This document shows, piece after piece, positions 12,207 through 24,400 of a DNA stretch of 64,000 bases; the first letter of the stretch is position 1, and every line of letters starts with the position of its first letter. Source of the DNA: Knoxdaviesia capensis (Eukaryota; Ascomycota; Sordariomycetes; Microascales; Gondwanamycetaceae). The stretch lies in assembly GCA_001510575.1 (NCBI GenBank), contig LNGK01000010.1, forward strand, positions 1,425,825 through 1,489,824, written 5' to 3'. The notes under the pieces were generated by a model, which saw only the letters and a program-made list of their open reading frames with translations, did no database searches and was not told where the DNA came from. The position numbers and the translations under genes are program-made.

Positions 12207-13338
12207 CTACCAATCAGTCACGTAGTGCTCATCAAGCTCATTGATGGCATGCATCTCTTCTTTCGTGAGCTCGAACCCTTCCACATCGCCGTTCTCCCGC
12301 ATCCGATCCTGCTTTGACGTCTTGGGAAGCACGACATTGCCATGTTGAATCGACCATCTGGTCAAAGCCGAAAGCACGGCGGGGAAGGGGGTTAGCAGAG
12401 AGGATAAGCAGTCTGATTTGCAATATACGGCATATCAAGGGGTAATCTGGGTGTCTTACCGTAGCAGAACTTGAGCACTTGTCCGGCCGTGCTTCTCCGC
12501 GATTTTCTTGATGACCGCATGCTCCATGCGACGGCCGCGAACCAACGGTGCGTAGGCCTCGACAACAATGCCATACCTCTCGCAGGTCTGCAGGATCTCC
12601 CCCTGAGTGTTGAACGGGTGAACTTCGATCTGGTTAACAACCGGCTCGACGCGCGGATTCGAGTCCATGAGTTCCTCGAGCTAAGAGTGTGTAAGTTTGT
12701 TAGTGGGTTACCAATGCTAACTGAACAGCAAGTGCAGATATCGGTCGGTCTACGAGGACGAGGCAGCTTACATGAGCCGTGCCGTAGTTGCTGACTCCAA
12801 TCATGCGCACTTCGCCGTCTCTTTGGGCATCCTCGAGTGCCCGCCAGCTGGCCAGCCGCGAATCACGGCCCCCGTATGGCGAGTGTAGGAGGAACAAGTC
12901 AATGTACCCGAGGCCGCAAGCCTCCACACTGTCGCGGATGGACGTGCGTACTTCGCTATAGGACGGCGTGTTCTTGCGCAACTTGGACGTGTAGAAGATG
13001 TCGGCGCGGGTCACACCCCGCTCGGCTGCAATCGGCCCGGCGAGAAATTCCCGGATGGCCTCGCCGGCCTCTTGCTCGTTGCGGTAGGCCTGGGCACAGT
13101 CTACTCCGCGGTAGCCAGCCTCCAGAGCCCACGTCACGCTCTGCCGAGCCTCCGCCCGCGACATCAAGTACAGGCCAAGCTGCACCTGGGGGATGGTGGC
13201 GCCATTTTTCAACAGCACCGTACGCTTCAGGCCGGGAAGGTCAGTCATGGCTGCGGTGGTTGCAAAGCGAGACTGGTATGAGGTTGGAAAGAAGAGGAAA
13301 CGGGTGATTCGACTCGAGAGTCTCCTCTGCAAAAACAT
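12207..13338 (-). CDS. aldo-keto reductase
   Basis: This is a NAD(P)H-dependent carbonyl reductase of the AKR superfamily. Exon 1 ends at 12772, exon 2 is 12680-12460 and exon 3 is 12357-12207; phases agree. Two in-frame ATGs are possible. The one at 13248 gives 282 residues (MTDLPGLKRTVLLKNG), as is usual for AKRs. The one at 13338 adds 30 residues that look like a mitochondrial presequence. Counting from 13248, the catalytic tetrad is Asp50 and Tyr55 (GVDCAQAY), Lys89 (YTSKL) and His122 (LLHSPYGG). Further family motifs are IGVSNYG, NQIEVHPF and, in exon 3, WSIQHGNVVLPKTS for cofactor binding. The substrate cannot be read from sequence. It neighbours the YAP1-like regulator, and AKRs are common targets of such factors, but I found no clear Yap1 element in front of it. 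Confidence 0.92.
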
Positions 13339-14014
13339 TCGGGAACTCAGGATTGGAGATTTCTGGGTTGTTCCACACAAGGTCTGTAGAAGGTATAAAC
13401 AATTGAAGACACGATGCCACAGCGAGAATATATATGAGCTCGTAAAAATTAAACGGAAGCTCTTCACTAACTGACTACAGTTGGAAAACAAAATTTAAGC
13501 GCAGAAGAGAAATTAAAAGGATGACAGTGAAGATGAGGAATTGGCCTTGAATATATCCAGATAGCCACAAACAGAAACAGAAAAGCGAAGAAAGTGGCAG
13601 ATACCGAGAACGGAGAGAGGGGTCGATATATATAAGTTGTTAATAGTAAGTACAGGGGAAATTCGGCTTCGTCAGGGGCATACCGGGGGAGGAAGGAACA
13701 ACGGAGAGAAGCATAAAGAGGGAAGGAACAGTCCGGACGGGAAATGAGACGTGCGCAGAGATTAGTATTTATAAAAATAACAAGAACAGAGAAGCAACTG
13801 TGGATGACCAAAAGGGGTTTTCGATTGATCACACTTCCACTTTGGCGAACTATCAGGAATCGGGGGGAACCGAATCGATCAATCAAAGTGCAAGGTGCCA
13901 AATGGGCGTCAGTCACCTTTTTGCGGTAGTGGGGGAAAGGGCGGACCGCATTTACTGGAAGCCCAAAAGTTCCCAACGAACACATCTTCTAGCCCCAGGA
14001 CTAAGTTGCAAGTA

Positions 14015-14054
14015 TCTTTTTTCTTTCTTTTCTTTCTTTTCTTTTTTTCCTTTT

Positions 14055-14085
<31 letters not shown>

Positions 14086-14086
14086 C
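14015..14086 (+). repeat. 72-base pyrimidine-only tract
   Basis: Every base from 14015 to 14086 is C or T, mostly T with single C every four to five bases. Such mirror-like homopurine/homopyrimidine runs can form triplex DNA or exclude nucleosomes. It sits mid-way between two divergent genes. Confidence 0.9.
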
Positions 14087-15573
14087 GTTTTTGGGGACTG
14101 TGGAGGCGAGCGCGAGAGGAGTGTTTTCCGGGGTTGTCTGTACGACATGCAGGGAAAGTCGAGTGTGAAGGTCGCAGTGCATCGTTCTCTCTCGAGTGGC
14201 GTCCCGCGAACAAAGCAGAATGTCAGGTACATGCATGGCTTCGGCGGTCGAACGTTGCGTTTTGTTTCCACATGTCCGAAGGATGCGTGGGGAGAGAGAC
14301 GAACCGCCCGCGATAATGGTGCAACTGCATGTGCAGGTGGGAAGAAAAAAGAAAGCAGATACCGAAGGAAAGAGAAGTTTCCGCACTGCTAGATCGGACC
14401 GCAGGACTCATCTACTCAGAACTCTATGTTGCTGTCGAGGCCCTGAATCAGACCAGTTGCACACAAGTTAGCACGGCTTAGCTTCATGCCCCCCAAATTA
14501 GAGAGCACCTCCGTCGTGACGTTCCGGTACGAAGTGTCCGAGAACCGCCATTCGCCATCTGTGATCCTCTGTCCCGTGTAGCAGCAGTTGCGATGTCAAA
14601 CTGGTTCGTGACCAGCTGACTACAACCTTTAGGAGGGGGGGGAGGGACGTGAGGCTTGGAGCCCGCCCAGGAGTGGTCACGATACTTGGCATGCAGCTTC
14701 CATGCGCGCTAGAAGCCGTGATAGCATGTTCTTTCGCCCTAAAAGAAGCCCGACATTGACGTCAGTGGGTTGGGGGGGAGAGAAGAAACAAGCACGTCAA
14801 ATGCTGGGTCAGGTCTTTTTTCGATGACGCGCGGGATTTGGGGAATTTGGAAGTTCTGGCCGTGCTGCGTTTAAAAACATACCCCCCCAAGGCCGATCGG
14901 GGATTCTCGTTCTATTCCTGTTGGGGACATTCGGCAAGCAGCAGCAGGAAGCACACACATGCAGGGATCGACGCACAGTGACGGGACGGTGCAGCAAGAC
15001 GCAGTTCTGCAGCCGGGGACAGGGGGAAAGGGGGAAACTTGTTGCGCGCGTTTCCGTGTTTGCCTGTATGACTGTTTGCCGGCTGTGTTTGTGTTTGTGT
15101 GTGTGTGTGTGTGTGTGCTTGCTCCATGTAAGAAGCCGACGGCTGAGATAGAAAGAAGAAAACCATCGCGATCGGCCGCCATGTTTGGTAGTTGGTGGCA
15201 CATCTCAGCTTTCTTTTAAACCCGCCGTAGCACTCGTGCGAACGCTCAACCAAGAGTTCCAGGCCCGCGCACCGCCTGGGAGGGTGCCGAGTGTGACATT
15301 GTCAAACAGCCAAACCGCGCCAGCAGCAGGCCATGGTGTCTTATCGATAAGTTCTTTCGGCTACATGCAGCAAATTTACCCCACCACGGGGAAAAAAAAA
15401 AAAAAAAGGAAAGAATATTCGGAGTAAATGCCACACACCACCACCTCACCTCCCGAGCCATTATCGTGACATCCGTTTTTTTCTGTAGCCCCGGTGTTTC
15501 CAAGCCTTCACTTTGTTGGAACTTTGTGTAAAGAGTGTAGGCCGATATCAAACTTCTGTTTCGTCTTCTTTCC

Positions 15574-15580
15574 TGACTCA
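15574..15580 (+). promoter_or_regulatory. Gcn4/CPC1-type TGACTCA element
   Basis: A perfect TGACTCA lies about 430 bp upstream of the ADE1-like start codon. In ascomycetes this is the binding site of Gcn4/CPC1/CpcA, and its TGACTC core is also bound by Bas1 at yeast purine genes. A second core, TGACTC, is at 15640-15645. Confidence 0.5.
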
Positions 15581-15639
15581 TTCCTTAGGTACAGTTTCCG
15601 GATCTAGTCGTTCGCACCTTTCGGCTCCGCTTCAACTTC

Positions 15640-15645
15640 TGACTC
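15640..15645 (+). promoter_or_regulatory. second TGACTC core element upstream of ADE1
   Basis: This TGACTC core lies 66 bp downstream of the TGACTCA site and about 365 bp before the ADE1 start. It matches the Bas1 core and half of a Gcn4 site. Function is inferred from the motif and the purine gene downstream. Confidence 0.35.
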
Positions 15646-16009
15646 GGATTCCTTCCTGGGTTACTTATTAGTCACTTCTCCCTTCCTCCGAAAAGACAAA
15701 CCTCTCCACGTTCTGTCGTTGTGGTTCGTCATTCGAAGATATAGATCATCAGCCTTTCTTTTCCGCTTCAGTTCCTTCCCTGTCTCTGGTATGTGTTCCG
15801 CCCGGCCGAGTTGCCGCCTGCCGTGCCCCGCGGCCCCTCCGTATCTCGGCCTGCCCAAACTCCGGCCTCGGACCTCCCCCAGCCTCTCTTGACCGACATC
15901 GTCCATGCCATATCCCGGTGTGGCAAGCACCTTGCGAGAAAGAAAAAGACAAACAGAGCTTCAAGTCAGGCTAATAGATTAAAGCAGCCAGCCAGTAATA
16001 CGCGCAATC

Positions 16010-17749
16010 ATGTCCACCGCCACCACCGCTATCGAGGTGACCTCGCTGCCTCTTGTTGCAAAGTACGTTGTGCAAGCTATGGACCTGTGTATCTATCTCC
16101 TCCACTATGAGCGTGCATGTAGGCTGATCACTTCCCACTTCTCCAGGGGCAAGGTGCGCGAGCTGTACAAGATCGACGACTCGACGCTGCTGATGGCCGT
16201 GTCCGACCGCATCTCGGCCTACGACGTGGTGCTGGACTCGGCCATCCCCGACAAGGGTGCCATTCTGTGCCAGATCTCGGGTGAGTTTTCGGTCCCGTCG
16301 TCCTCCTTAGCGGAACACCCGCAAAAGGCGGAGAAAAACATCCTCACTCACACTCTCATGATAAACCCCGGCCACAGCGCACTGGTTCAAGGTCCTCAGC
16401 GAGAAGGTGCCCGATCTCAAGCACCACCTGCTGAGCCTCAGCCCGCCGGCGTCGCCGGCCCTGGTCACTCCGACCGAGTACGCCGCGCTCAAGGGCCGGT
16501 GCATGCAGATCCGCTCGCTGAAGGTGTTCCCCGTCGAGGCTATTGGTTTGTTCCCCCCTGTCCCTCTCTTTCTCTCGCGGGGGTTATACTGTATGACTGC
16601 ATGAGACAGTCTGTTCCTGACATCCTCTTTCACTTGCAGTCCGCGGCTACCTCGCCGGAAGCGCCTGGTCTGAGTACCAGAAGAAGGGCACTGTCCACGG
16701 CCTCGCTATGCCCGCTGGCCTGCAACAGAGCGAGAAGCTGCCCACCGGCCCTATCTACACCCGTATGATTGATCCTCTCTGTCCTTTGTTTTTGTGCTTC
16801 CACAGCTAACTCCCTCTGCAGCTTCGACAAAGGCCCCGGCTGGGGAATCCGATGTCAACATCAGCCCTACTGAGGCTCGCAGTAAGTTCTTTTCGCCCTC
16901 TGAGATACTGGCTGGCGTCAGAGACTAACTGTGTGATCGTAGGCATTGTTGGCGAGAAATACGCCGACAGAATCGAGGTAAGCTGGTTCTCCGGAGGACT
17001 TCACCTGGGCCTCTGTTTTTCACGTCTTCGTCCTCTCATTAACACCGTTCCACAGTCGCTGGCCGTGAGCCTGTACACCGCCGCCCACGAATATGCTGTA
17101 AGTGCCAACCAACCCGACTTGAAAGGTTGCCGTCATCCAGCGACTAACCCCTATTTTCCTTCTAGCTTGAGAGAGGCATTGTCCTTGCGTAAGTTGGCTG
17201 CATACCAAAAAGACGCGGCACTGAAAATGACACGTGTGCCAACTAACAACCTCCCCCCGCACAGCGATACCAAGTTCGAGTTTGGCCTGGACGAGGAGAC
17301 CGACGAGGTCATCCTCGTCGACGAAGTCCTGTGAGTGCTCCAATAATCTTACCTCCTGCGAGAACGATTCCCCCACCCCCTCAAGAAGCCACTCCTAACA
17401 AAACAACCCCTTCTTTACAGTACCCCCGACAGCTCCCGCTTCTGGCCGGCCCCGGTCAAGATCGGCGAGGAGCAGCCGTCGTTCGACAAGCAGTTTGTGC
17501 GCAACTGGCTGACCGAGACCGGCAACAAGAAGAAGCAGGGTGTAAGTGTCCCCCCTTTTTGTTTTGTTCTTCTTCTTTTTTTTGTCTTCCGCCCTGCCCC
17601 TCTCCGGCAACATCGACACTAACAATCTTCGACCCCCCTCCCAGGTTGCCCTGCCCGACGAAATCGTCGAGAAGACCCGCGAGCTGTACTCCGACATCTT
17701 CACCCGGCTGACCGGCCAGACCCTCACTCAGGCCCTGGCGGCCCTGTGA
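16010..17749 (+). CDS. ADE1: phosphoribosylaminoimidazole-succinocarboxamide synthase (SAICAR synthetase)
   Basis: This enzyme joins CAIR and aspartate with ATP to make SAICAR, the seventh step of de novo purine synthesis in the cytosol. Eleven exons were assembled: 16010-16062, 16147-16280, 16378-16545, 16640-16762, 16822-16881, 16943-16977, 17056-17097, 17166-17188, 17265-17330, 17421-17541 and 17645-17749. All phases agree and they give 309 residues, close to the yeast Ade1 size. Clear family motifs are GKVRELYKI and MAVSDRISAYDVVL near the N-terminus (ATP site), VRGYLAGSAWSEYQ, and the loop DTKFEFGLDE with DEVLTPDSSRFW (substrate binding). The gene is unusually intron-dense, with exons as small as 23 nt. 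Upstream TGACTC elements suggest general amino-acid or Bas1-like control. It converges on the transhydrogenase gene. Confidence 0.96.
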
Positions 17750-18171
17750 AGCGTGTGTGTTCTGGTTCGGTGGTGCGGACGGATGAGTGTTGTTGGTTCT
17801 TTTTTGTTTGTTTTTCTTTTTTCTTTTTTGTTTTATTTTTTTTTTGTTTTTTGGATTCTCTCCCGTTGGATTTCGACAACAGCATCAGTGACCCGAAAAG
17901 TTGGAGACAGGATATAAAGCAGCACCATGTTCAACCTGGATCGATGGTAGTGTGTTTGGTGTGTGTTTTCTTTTGGACATGGTTATAAAAGAGCACGAGA
18001 ATCTCAGAAGACAGAAATTTATCGAGATTATTCCCGGTTACTCGTAGAGATATGCAAGAACGAAATGGCTTCCAGATGGACCACTATAAACAAAACCTCC
18101 CAACAAGTCCTATCGACAAACACCCCCGCTCGTATACATATAAATATATATATATATATATGTGCGCACAC
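17750..18171. other. intergenic, convergent 3' ends
   Basis: This 422 bp segment lies between convergent stop codons. It has a T-rich tract at 17796-17852 soon after the ADE1 stop and a TA repeat at 18144-18161 next to the transhydrogenase stop; both suit 3' UTR and polyadenylation regions. No gene is seen. Confidence 0.6.
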
Positions 18172-19919
18172 CTAATGCGTGAGCGACTCCTCAAACAACC
18201 GCCGCAACTGCTCCCGCTCAGCCTCAACCTCCTTCGCCAGGCCGGGCGCGAGCATCAGCACGCGTGCCTGCGGCAACGTGCCCTCGACGAGCGCGTCCAG
18301 GTTGTCGGCGCCAATGCCCAGGTCCTTGAGGCCGGCCGGCTGGTCGCCGAGACTCGCGAGGAACTCGGTCAGCGCATCGGCGAGCACGGCGCCGGCGTCG
18401 GCGCGGTGCACGCGCGAAATGTCGACGCCGAAGGCCTCGGCGGCGGCGAGGTGGCGGTCGGGGTTGGAGGCGCCGGTGAAGCGGAAGACGGCGGGCGCGG
18501 TCACGGCGACCGAGACGCCGTGGGGGATGATCGGCGAGGCGACCGAGTAGCCGGCGTGTTGGTAGGCGGCGGGGTTTTGGCTGGCGATGGGGTAGGACAT
18601 ACCTGTAGGGGAAGAAGAAAAAAAGGGGGGCCATGTTAGAAAGAGGAAAAGAGCGAGAAACAGAAAGGGGGAGAGTGGTTGTACGTACCATGGCACAGAT
18701 GCACCCCGGCATTTCCAAAGCCCACACCAGCCAGCGTAGCCGCCAGAAGCATCTGATCCTGCGCCTCGTGGTCCTCGGGATCACGCACCGCGCGCGGGAG
18801 GTACTTGACAGTCTGCCGCAGCGCATGCATCGAGAAGATATCGCTGATGGGGTTGGCGCCCTGGTAGGCCGGGCGGTTGATGGGGTTAGTCGGGCGCGGG
18901 GTGCGCTCGGAGAATGGGATGGCGGTCCACGACTCCAGCGAGTGGCACAGCACGTCCAGGCCCGAGCTGGCTTTGACGGCCGACGGCATCGAGCGCGTGT
19001 TCAGCGGGTCGCAGATTCCCAGCGTCGGCTTGAGGTTGCGGTGGGCCACGCCGGTCTTGGCGCGCTTGTCGACCAGGTCGAAGATGGCCGTGCCGGTGGT
19101 TTCGCTGCCGGTGCCGGCGGTGGTCGGCACCGCAATCAGCGGCCGCAGCGGCTTGTCGACAGGCCGGCCCTTGCCCAGCGGCGCGTTGACGAAGTCGAGG
19201 AAGTCGGCGTCCGGGTAGGCGGTGTACAGGTTCATCAGTTTTGCGGTGTCTATGACCGAGCCACCGCCGACGGCTAAATACACGTCGGGGTTGTAGGGCC
19301 GGGCCCAGGCGATAGCCTCGAGAACACTAGGGGGGATGGGTTAGCTGGGCGAAGCTGGCTTTTTGGGGCGGTCAAGGAGGGATTGCATACCTGTAGTCCT
19401 TCGGCTCAACGCACACCTTCTTGAACACCTCGTACGAAATGCCCTCCCTATCCAAGCTCTCGCGCACCTGCTTCATGGCAAACAAGCCATCCACGGTCTC
19501 ATCAGTCACAACCGCCACACGGCGCGCTCCCATGTTCTTCAAGTCCATGCCGACCTCGCGCGTCGCGCCGGCACCAAAGCGGATCGACGAGGCGGCCATC
19601 TCAAAAGCGTACTCCTTCTCGGGCGCCGCACTGGCAAAGTTGCGGGTGCTGCGCAGCTCGAAGCGCGGCGTGTGCGAGGACCCGCTGGAGCGCGCGCCGT
19701 GCATCGGCGGCGTCACGGTCGCATGGTGGTGGTGGCTCGGGTCGGAGTGGCACGGACACGACGGCGGGTGGGTGAACTGCACGGTGCGCAACAGCGACAC
19801 GGCGCGGCTGGCGGCCTAGAATGGAAGGAGCGGGTGTTAGACACAGTGATGTCGGCGGTTGGTTAGGGTTGGTAAGGGTTCCGGCGGCTTACGTTTTTGG
19901 GGACTCTCACGACGGGCAT
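18172..19919 (-). CDS. hydroxyacid-oxoacid transhydrogenase (iron-dependent alcohol dehydrogenase, ADHFE1 type)
   Basis: By family, this mitochondrial enzyme couples oxidation of 4-hydroxybutyrate to reduction of 2-oxoglutarate. Exons are 19919-19893 (only nine codons, MPVVRVPKN), 19815-19391, 19326-18689 and 18602-18172; phases agree, giving 506 residues. The N-terminal about 60 residues are rich in Arg, Ser and His with few acids and end near RSTRNFASAAPEKEYAFEMA, as expected of a mitochondrial presequence. The nucleotide-binding motif GGGSVIDTAK lies near residue 171 and VPTTAGTGSET follows. The metal ligands fall in SGLDVLCHSLESW (Asp275, His279) and FGNAGVHLCHGMSYP (His360 or His363). 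These are hallmarks of iron-containing dehydrogenases and specifically of the ADHFE1 branch. It converges on ADE1. Confidence 0.92.
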
Positions 19920-21425
19920 TGTGAAGAGAGAGAGTGAGAGAGAGTGTGAGAGAGAGTGATAGACACTGAGGAATGCAAGATGGAGAAGAGGGCGGATGGA
20001 GGTTCAGGGAAGAGCAGATTGACAAGCGGATGATAACCGGCGTTTGTTGCTCGTTCGATCTACACGACGAGACCAGCACTCAAGGACACACGGAGTCGCA
20101 ATTCGGAGATGGCAATGCAATCAAAGCAAACCAGCAGGAGAAGAAAAGCCAGAGAAAGAGAAAGCCGGACACCGTTAACAATATTCACAGGGAGAGAGAA
20201 TTGGAATGAGAGACATGAACTGAAGAGTTGAAAAATTGAAAAATTGGAAGAGGAAGAAAAAAGGAGCCAAGATGGGGTTTATACACGGGCACACAAATTA
20301 TAAGACCGAAAAGAGCAGGAGCACCCAAGGGATCAATTGATGCACCTTCCTTCTTTTATTCTCTGATCCCCCGCCTGACCGAAATTCCTCGGTTCAACTT
20401 AAGCGGAACAGCACTAAAGCAACCCCCGAGCTCTCAGTAAGTTACAAGCTTATGGCGGATGAACATCCAGTGTGTGTTCCTGGTTTGCGGGGGAAGCTAT
20501 GACGGGACTTGGCGTGGGGTAATGAAGGGGGAATCGAACAGTGTGTGAGAGTATGTACTCTGTGTACGGGAGTGCGGTACAGCAGGTACATTTTTCCTTC
20601 CGCAGGCTGGCTGGTTGGCCCTGGTTCCGGCGTCCAGATTTTGGCCCTTGGCCGCCGATATTGGATTGGATTATTCAGCACGAGCCCGTGTGATCACGTT
20701 GATGAGGTCCGATAGTCGGAAAAGGATATATCTAGAATCCAGACATGGAAGGAAGGCTGTAAACGGTCGCTCCTGCAGTTGCACCTCAGGCTCACTGGGT
20801 CTGGAGGCTATATAATGTCTCCAAGAAGCGCATCTCAGTTTGCGTGTTCCCCAAAACCCTCACGATACTCGGGATACACAAAAGAAACGTCACAGTGGCA
20901 CTATTTTCCCAGGTTCTTAATATTTTTCCTCTAACCCCGGCTATTGATGGCTTCTTTTTTGCGCCACCCCCCAAATTCGTCGAAGCAGAAAGCGGGGGAA
21001 ACGAGCAAATTTAGCGGTCTAGGCCTCTTGTCTGGGGGGAAGACCAAGTTTCGGCAATTGGGGCTTTTTGGGGTGGGCCGGGGCCCTTCCCAATAATTCG
21101 GCGGTGACCTGCAAACCCTTAGAGCGTGGGTTCCCCCACTTCTCCGAATTGGCGAACCCGCGAGGAACAGTGAGTATCACCAGAAAACACAGCTTACAGG
21201 TCATACGAGGTGGAAGATGTCTTCATACGAGAGTTCTTCAGGTTGGAAACTAAACACAAGTTGAAAAGGAGGATTAAACTATGTAGAGGAAAAGAACAAA
21301 AGAAAAAAAAAACTACCCGTGAAAAAGGCAAGTAAACTCCTCGGCGCTATGCTGTTCATGTCCCACAAACCCCGATCCCGTTTGCTTGTTTTGTTTGGCT
21401 ATCCGAGCCCCTGCAAACAAAACAA
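19920..21425. other. intergenic, transhydrogenase promoter
   Basis: This 1.5 kb stretch holds the promoter of the transhydrogenase gene and, at its right end, the 3' UTR of the Ataxin-10-like gene. A GA-rich repeat lies at 19922-19958, directly upstream of the transhydrogenase start. I see no gene. Confidence 0.55.
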
Positions 21426-24400
21426 TCACATAAAGTCCTCCTCCAGCTGAGTGGTGTTGCCCCCGCGTCTCGGCATCTCCGGCGCCGCCGACGGCGCATC
21501 GCCCGGCCGCCCGTGGATCGTGTCGTGGCCGAAGCCCAGGTTCGCCATGGCCTCCTCGGCCTGCGCCGTGAGGAACTCGGTCCGCTGGTAGCGCCGGGGC
21601 TGGCGCGGCATGGTTGAAGTTAGGGGTGCAGAGGTCTCCGGGGCCGGCGCCGGCGCCGGGGTTCCGGTCGGCGCCGTGGTGGCTTCCACAGACGTGGCGG
21701 TCGGTGCCACCGGCTCTACCACCTGCGCGCCATTCTCCGTGGCCTCGCCCTCCTCTGTCGGCAACGGCCGCGATCCGGGCCACATCGGCCGCCCCGAATC
21801 CGGCGCCTCAACCGCCCGCCGCTTGGGCCGCGTCTGCACCTTCACCTCGCCCGACACGCCGTCGACCCGCAGCGTCGCGACGGTCATACCACCGGGCCCC
21901 GTCGTGACGTTACCCGGGGGGGCCAGGTTGATCAGGTCGCGGAAGAAGTTGTTGGCCGCATCACACCCGTCCAACAGCCACTTGAGGCAGATGGTCACGC
22001 GTTCCTTGGCGAACGGGTTGTGGTCGTCGTAGGCGCAGCTGTTCAGCAGCGGCACGATGCCGTTGTTGTTCACAATCTGGTTCTGCACCTCGAGGTTGCC
22101 CGGCCCCGTCCGCCCCGCCGGCGGCTGCAGCAGCGTCGCGATCGCCGTGAAGATCGGGCCCTTGATGCGCGACCACGGGAACTTGTGCGCCCGCATCTGC
22201 CGCCGCGGCGAGCCGCCGCCCGCCGCCGAGTCGGGGCTGTGCGCGCGCGCCGTGCTCGACTCGCCACCATTGGGAGCAGCAGCAGCGCCGCCGCCGCTGC
22301 CGCCCATGCGCGGCGTCACCAGCGCCTTCTTCAGCACGCCGGCCTCCAGCCCGTTCAGCAGCGCAATCAGGTCGTAGATCACCTCCCAGCTGATCAGCCA
22401 CGCGCGCGTCTCCGGCACCTCGGCCACAATCGTGATGAACTCGAGGAACTGGCTGAGCCCGTCGCGCGCCCGCTCCATGTCCCAGTTGTCGACCGGGAAG
22501 TGGTTGCGGTACAGCTTACCCTCACGCACCTGCGCCTGCAGATGCATCAGCGCCACGCACTCCGGCACCACGTCCAGCCGGAACATGCGGAACAGGAACC
22601 GGATCACCATGCGGTCGTTCGACGTCAGGTTGTCCGACGACGTCGCCATCGTGCCGTCCGGGCCCGGCGCGTGTAGCTTGTTGCGGAGCTGGTAGCCGAG
22701 CATGCGTACCATCACGGTCTGCGCGGGCGAGATGATATCCTTAGACATCCGCATTGCGGCCCATGTGTACGGCACCAGCTCGTTTTCGTGGATCGCCTCC
22801 ACCATTTGGTTGGTCAGCTGGAAGATCAGCGTCGGCTCATCCAGTTCCCACACCGCGATGAACACGAGCATCTCGCGCAGCAGGCTGCGGCCAGACTCCA
22901 TCGACAGCATAATCTTGCACCGAGTCGCCTGCAGGTCCTCGCCCGTCGACGTAAGCCCCAGGCTGGAGCCTTTCGTCATGCACGACTTGATGATCATGTG
23001 CAACGGCTCGATCTGTTTCGGGTCCAGGATGTTGGGTATCTCGGTCAGGACCCCGCTCAGAAGGCCTTCTTCCTCCTCGTCATCCTCTTCATCTTCCTCG
23101 TCGTCTTCAAGCTCTTCGTCCATCTCGTCCTCGTACTCGGAGTCGTTCCCGCTATCTGCGTCGTTGCCGTACGGGTTGGTGACACCAGACGATCCTTCAC
23201 CAGCTGGACCACCCGCCGCCGTAGCCTCGGCTCTGCGAGCATTGGCGAATTCGTGCCGGGCCCGGAGCAGGTCGGGGTCAAATTCCTCCGGAAGCAGGGG
23301 CCGCTGACCGTGGATGCGATGGTGCAGGGCATAGCACCGCCCGCCGCGGGTAGAACGGCAGTGTTCCGTCCACACCTTGGCCTGGGCCACGGTGGGAATC
23401 TCAATTTCGTCCTCGTACAAATGGTCGGACTGAGGAATGCTCATCTCGCGCTCGATCATCCACCACTTCTCAACCTCTCTCGAAACACTGCCCATCAGTC
23501 TTGCCGTCTCGTTCACAGGCGTAGGGCGTGGCACAGGATTGTTAGTTCTGTCTGGCAGGTTCATAAGGGGGGCTTGGGTAATGCCCGGGATGTTGGTACC
23601 CAGGCTCCGGGTGTATTCAAGCAGCTGGCGAGCTGCCGGCTCGCAGAGTCTTGAGTTGATTTCAACCCAGTTCCGGGCTTCCGACTTGGCCAACTCGGTG
23701 GCAAAGGCCATCCGGTTGGTATCTTTGGTCATCTCAACAATCGGGGTGTACATCGGGTCGTCTTCGTCGAAAAACACGTCGTTCCAGAAGGACATCTTGT
23801 TCCGGTCATGGTTGTGTGTCCAGTTATGAAGAAACTGGATGCAGACTATCAGCAGTCTCTTGTCTATTTGGCGATCAAAGAGAAGGATATGCGCGTGTCA
23901 GTAATCGCGCTTCTCGCGTGGTTTTCGCTCTGATCATATCCCCAACGTATCCACCCCCAAAACTTTGTTGTACTCACACAAATCGTGGATCTCGTTCAGA
24001 TTGGACTGTGAATCCGAATCGTGCGACTGCATGTCACATCCCTTACTGGTGACATTAACACACAGGATAATCGTCTGGTACACGGTCTGATCGAACCGCA
24101 GCGCAGCCGAAATATCTTGAGGAATGCGCGGGTCCTTGACGGCAAGCAGGTTCCGCGCGATGCTCACCAGGTTGATGAGGATCTGTAGGTCTTCCCGTAG
24201 CGTCAGGTAGTTCGCCGCAATCAGCGCGTTGCACTCCTGAAGGCTCAGCCGGTGCTCGGGCTCATCGGTCGGACTGGGCGGGCCAACAGACCGGTTAGCC
24301 AGTTCCGACACCGCCGCCACGAAGATCCGTGTCTGTAGCGCCCACGCCTTGACATTGATTGCGAGTACCTCTCTATGTAGTTGGAAGGACAAGGGTTTTT

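Larger units (their letters stand above)
13339..16009. promoter_or_regulatory. divergent intergenic region, aldo-keto reductase / ADE1
   Basis: This 2.67 kb region lies between two divergent start codons and holds both promoters. It contains a 72-base uninterrupted pyrimidine tract at 14015-14086, a GT repeat at 15096-15117 and an A run near 15391-15405. Two TGACTC-type elements lie at 15574 and 15640, nearer the ADE1 side. I see no gene. Confidence 0.55.

Noticed and set aside
12700..13491. Extension of the aldo-keto reductase to position 13491
   Set aside because: The codon there is TTG, not ATG; the furthest upstream in-frame ATG is at 13338.
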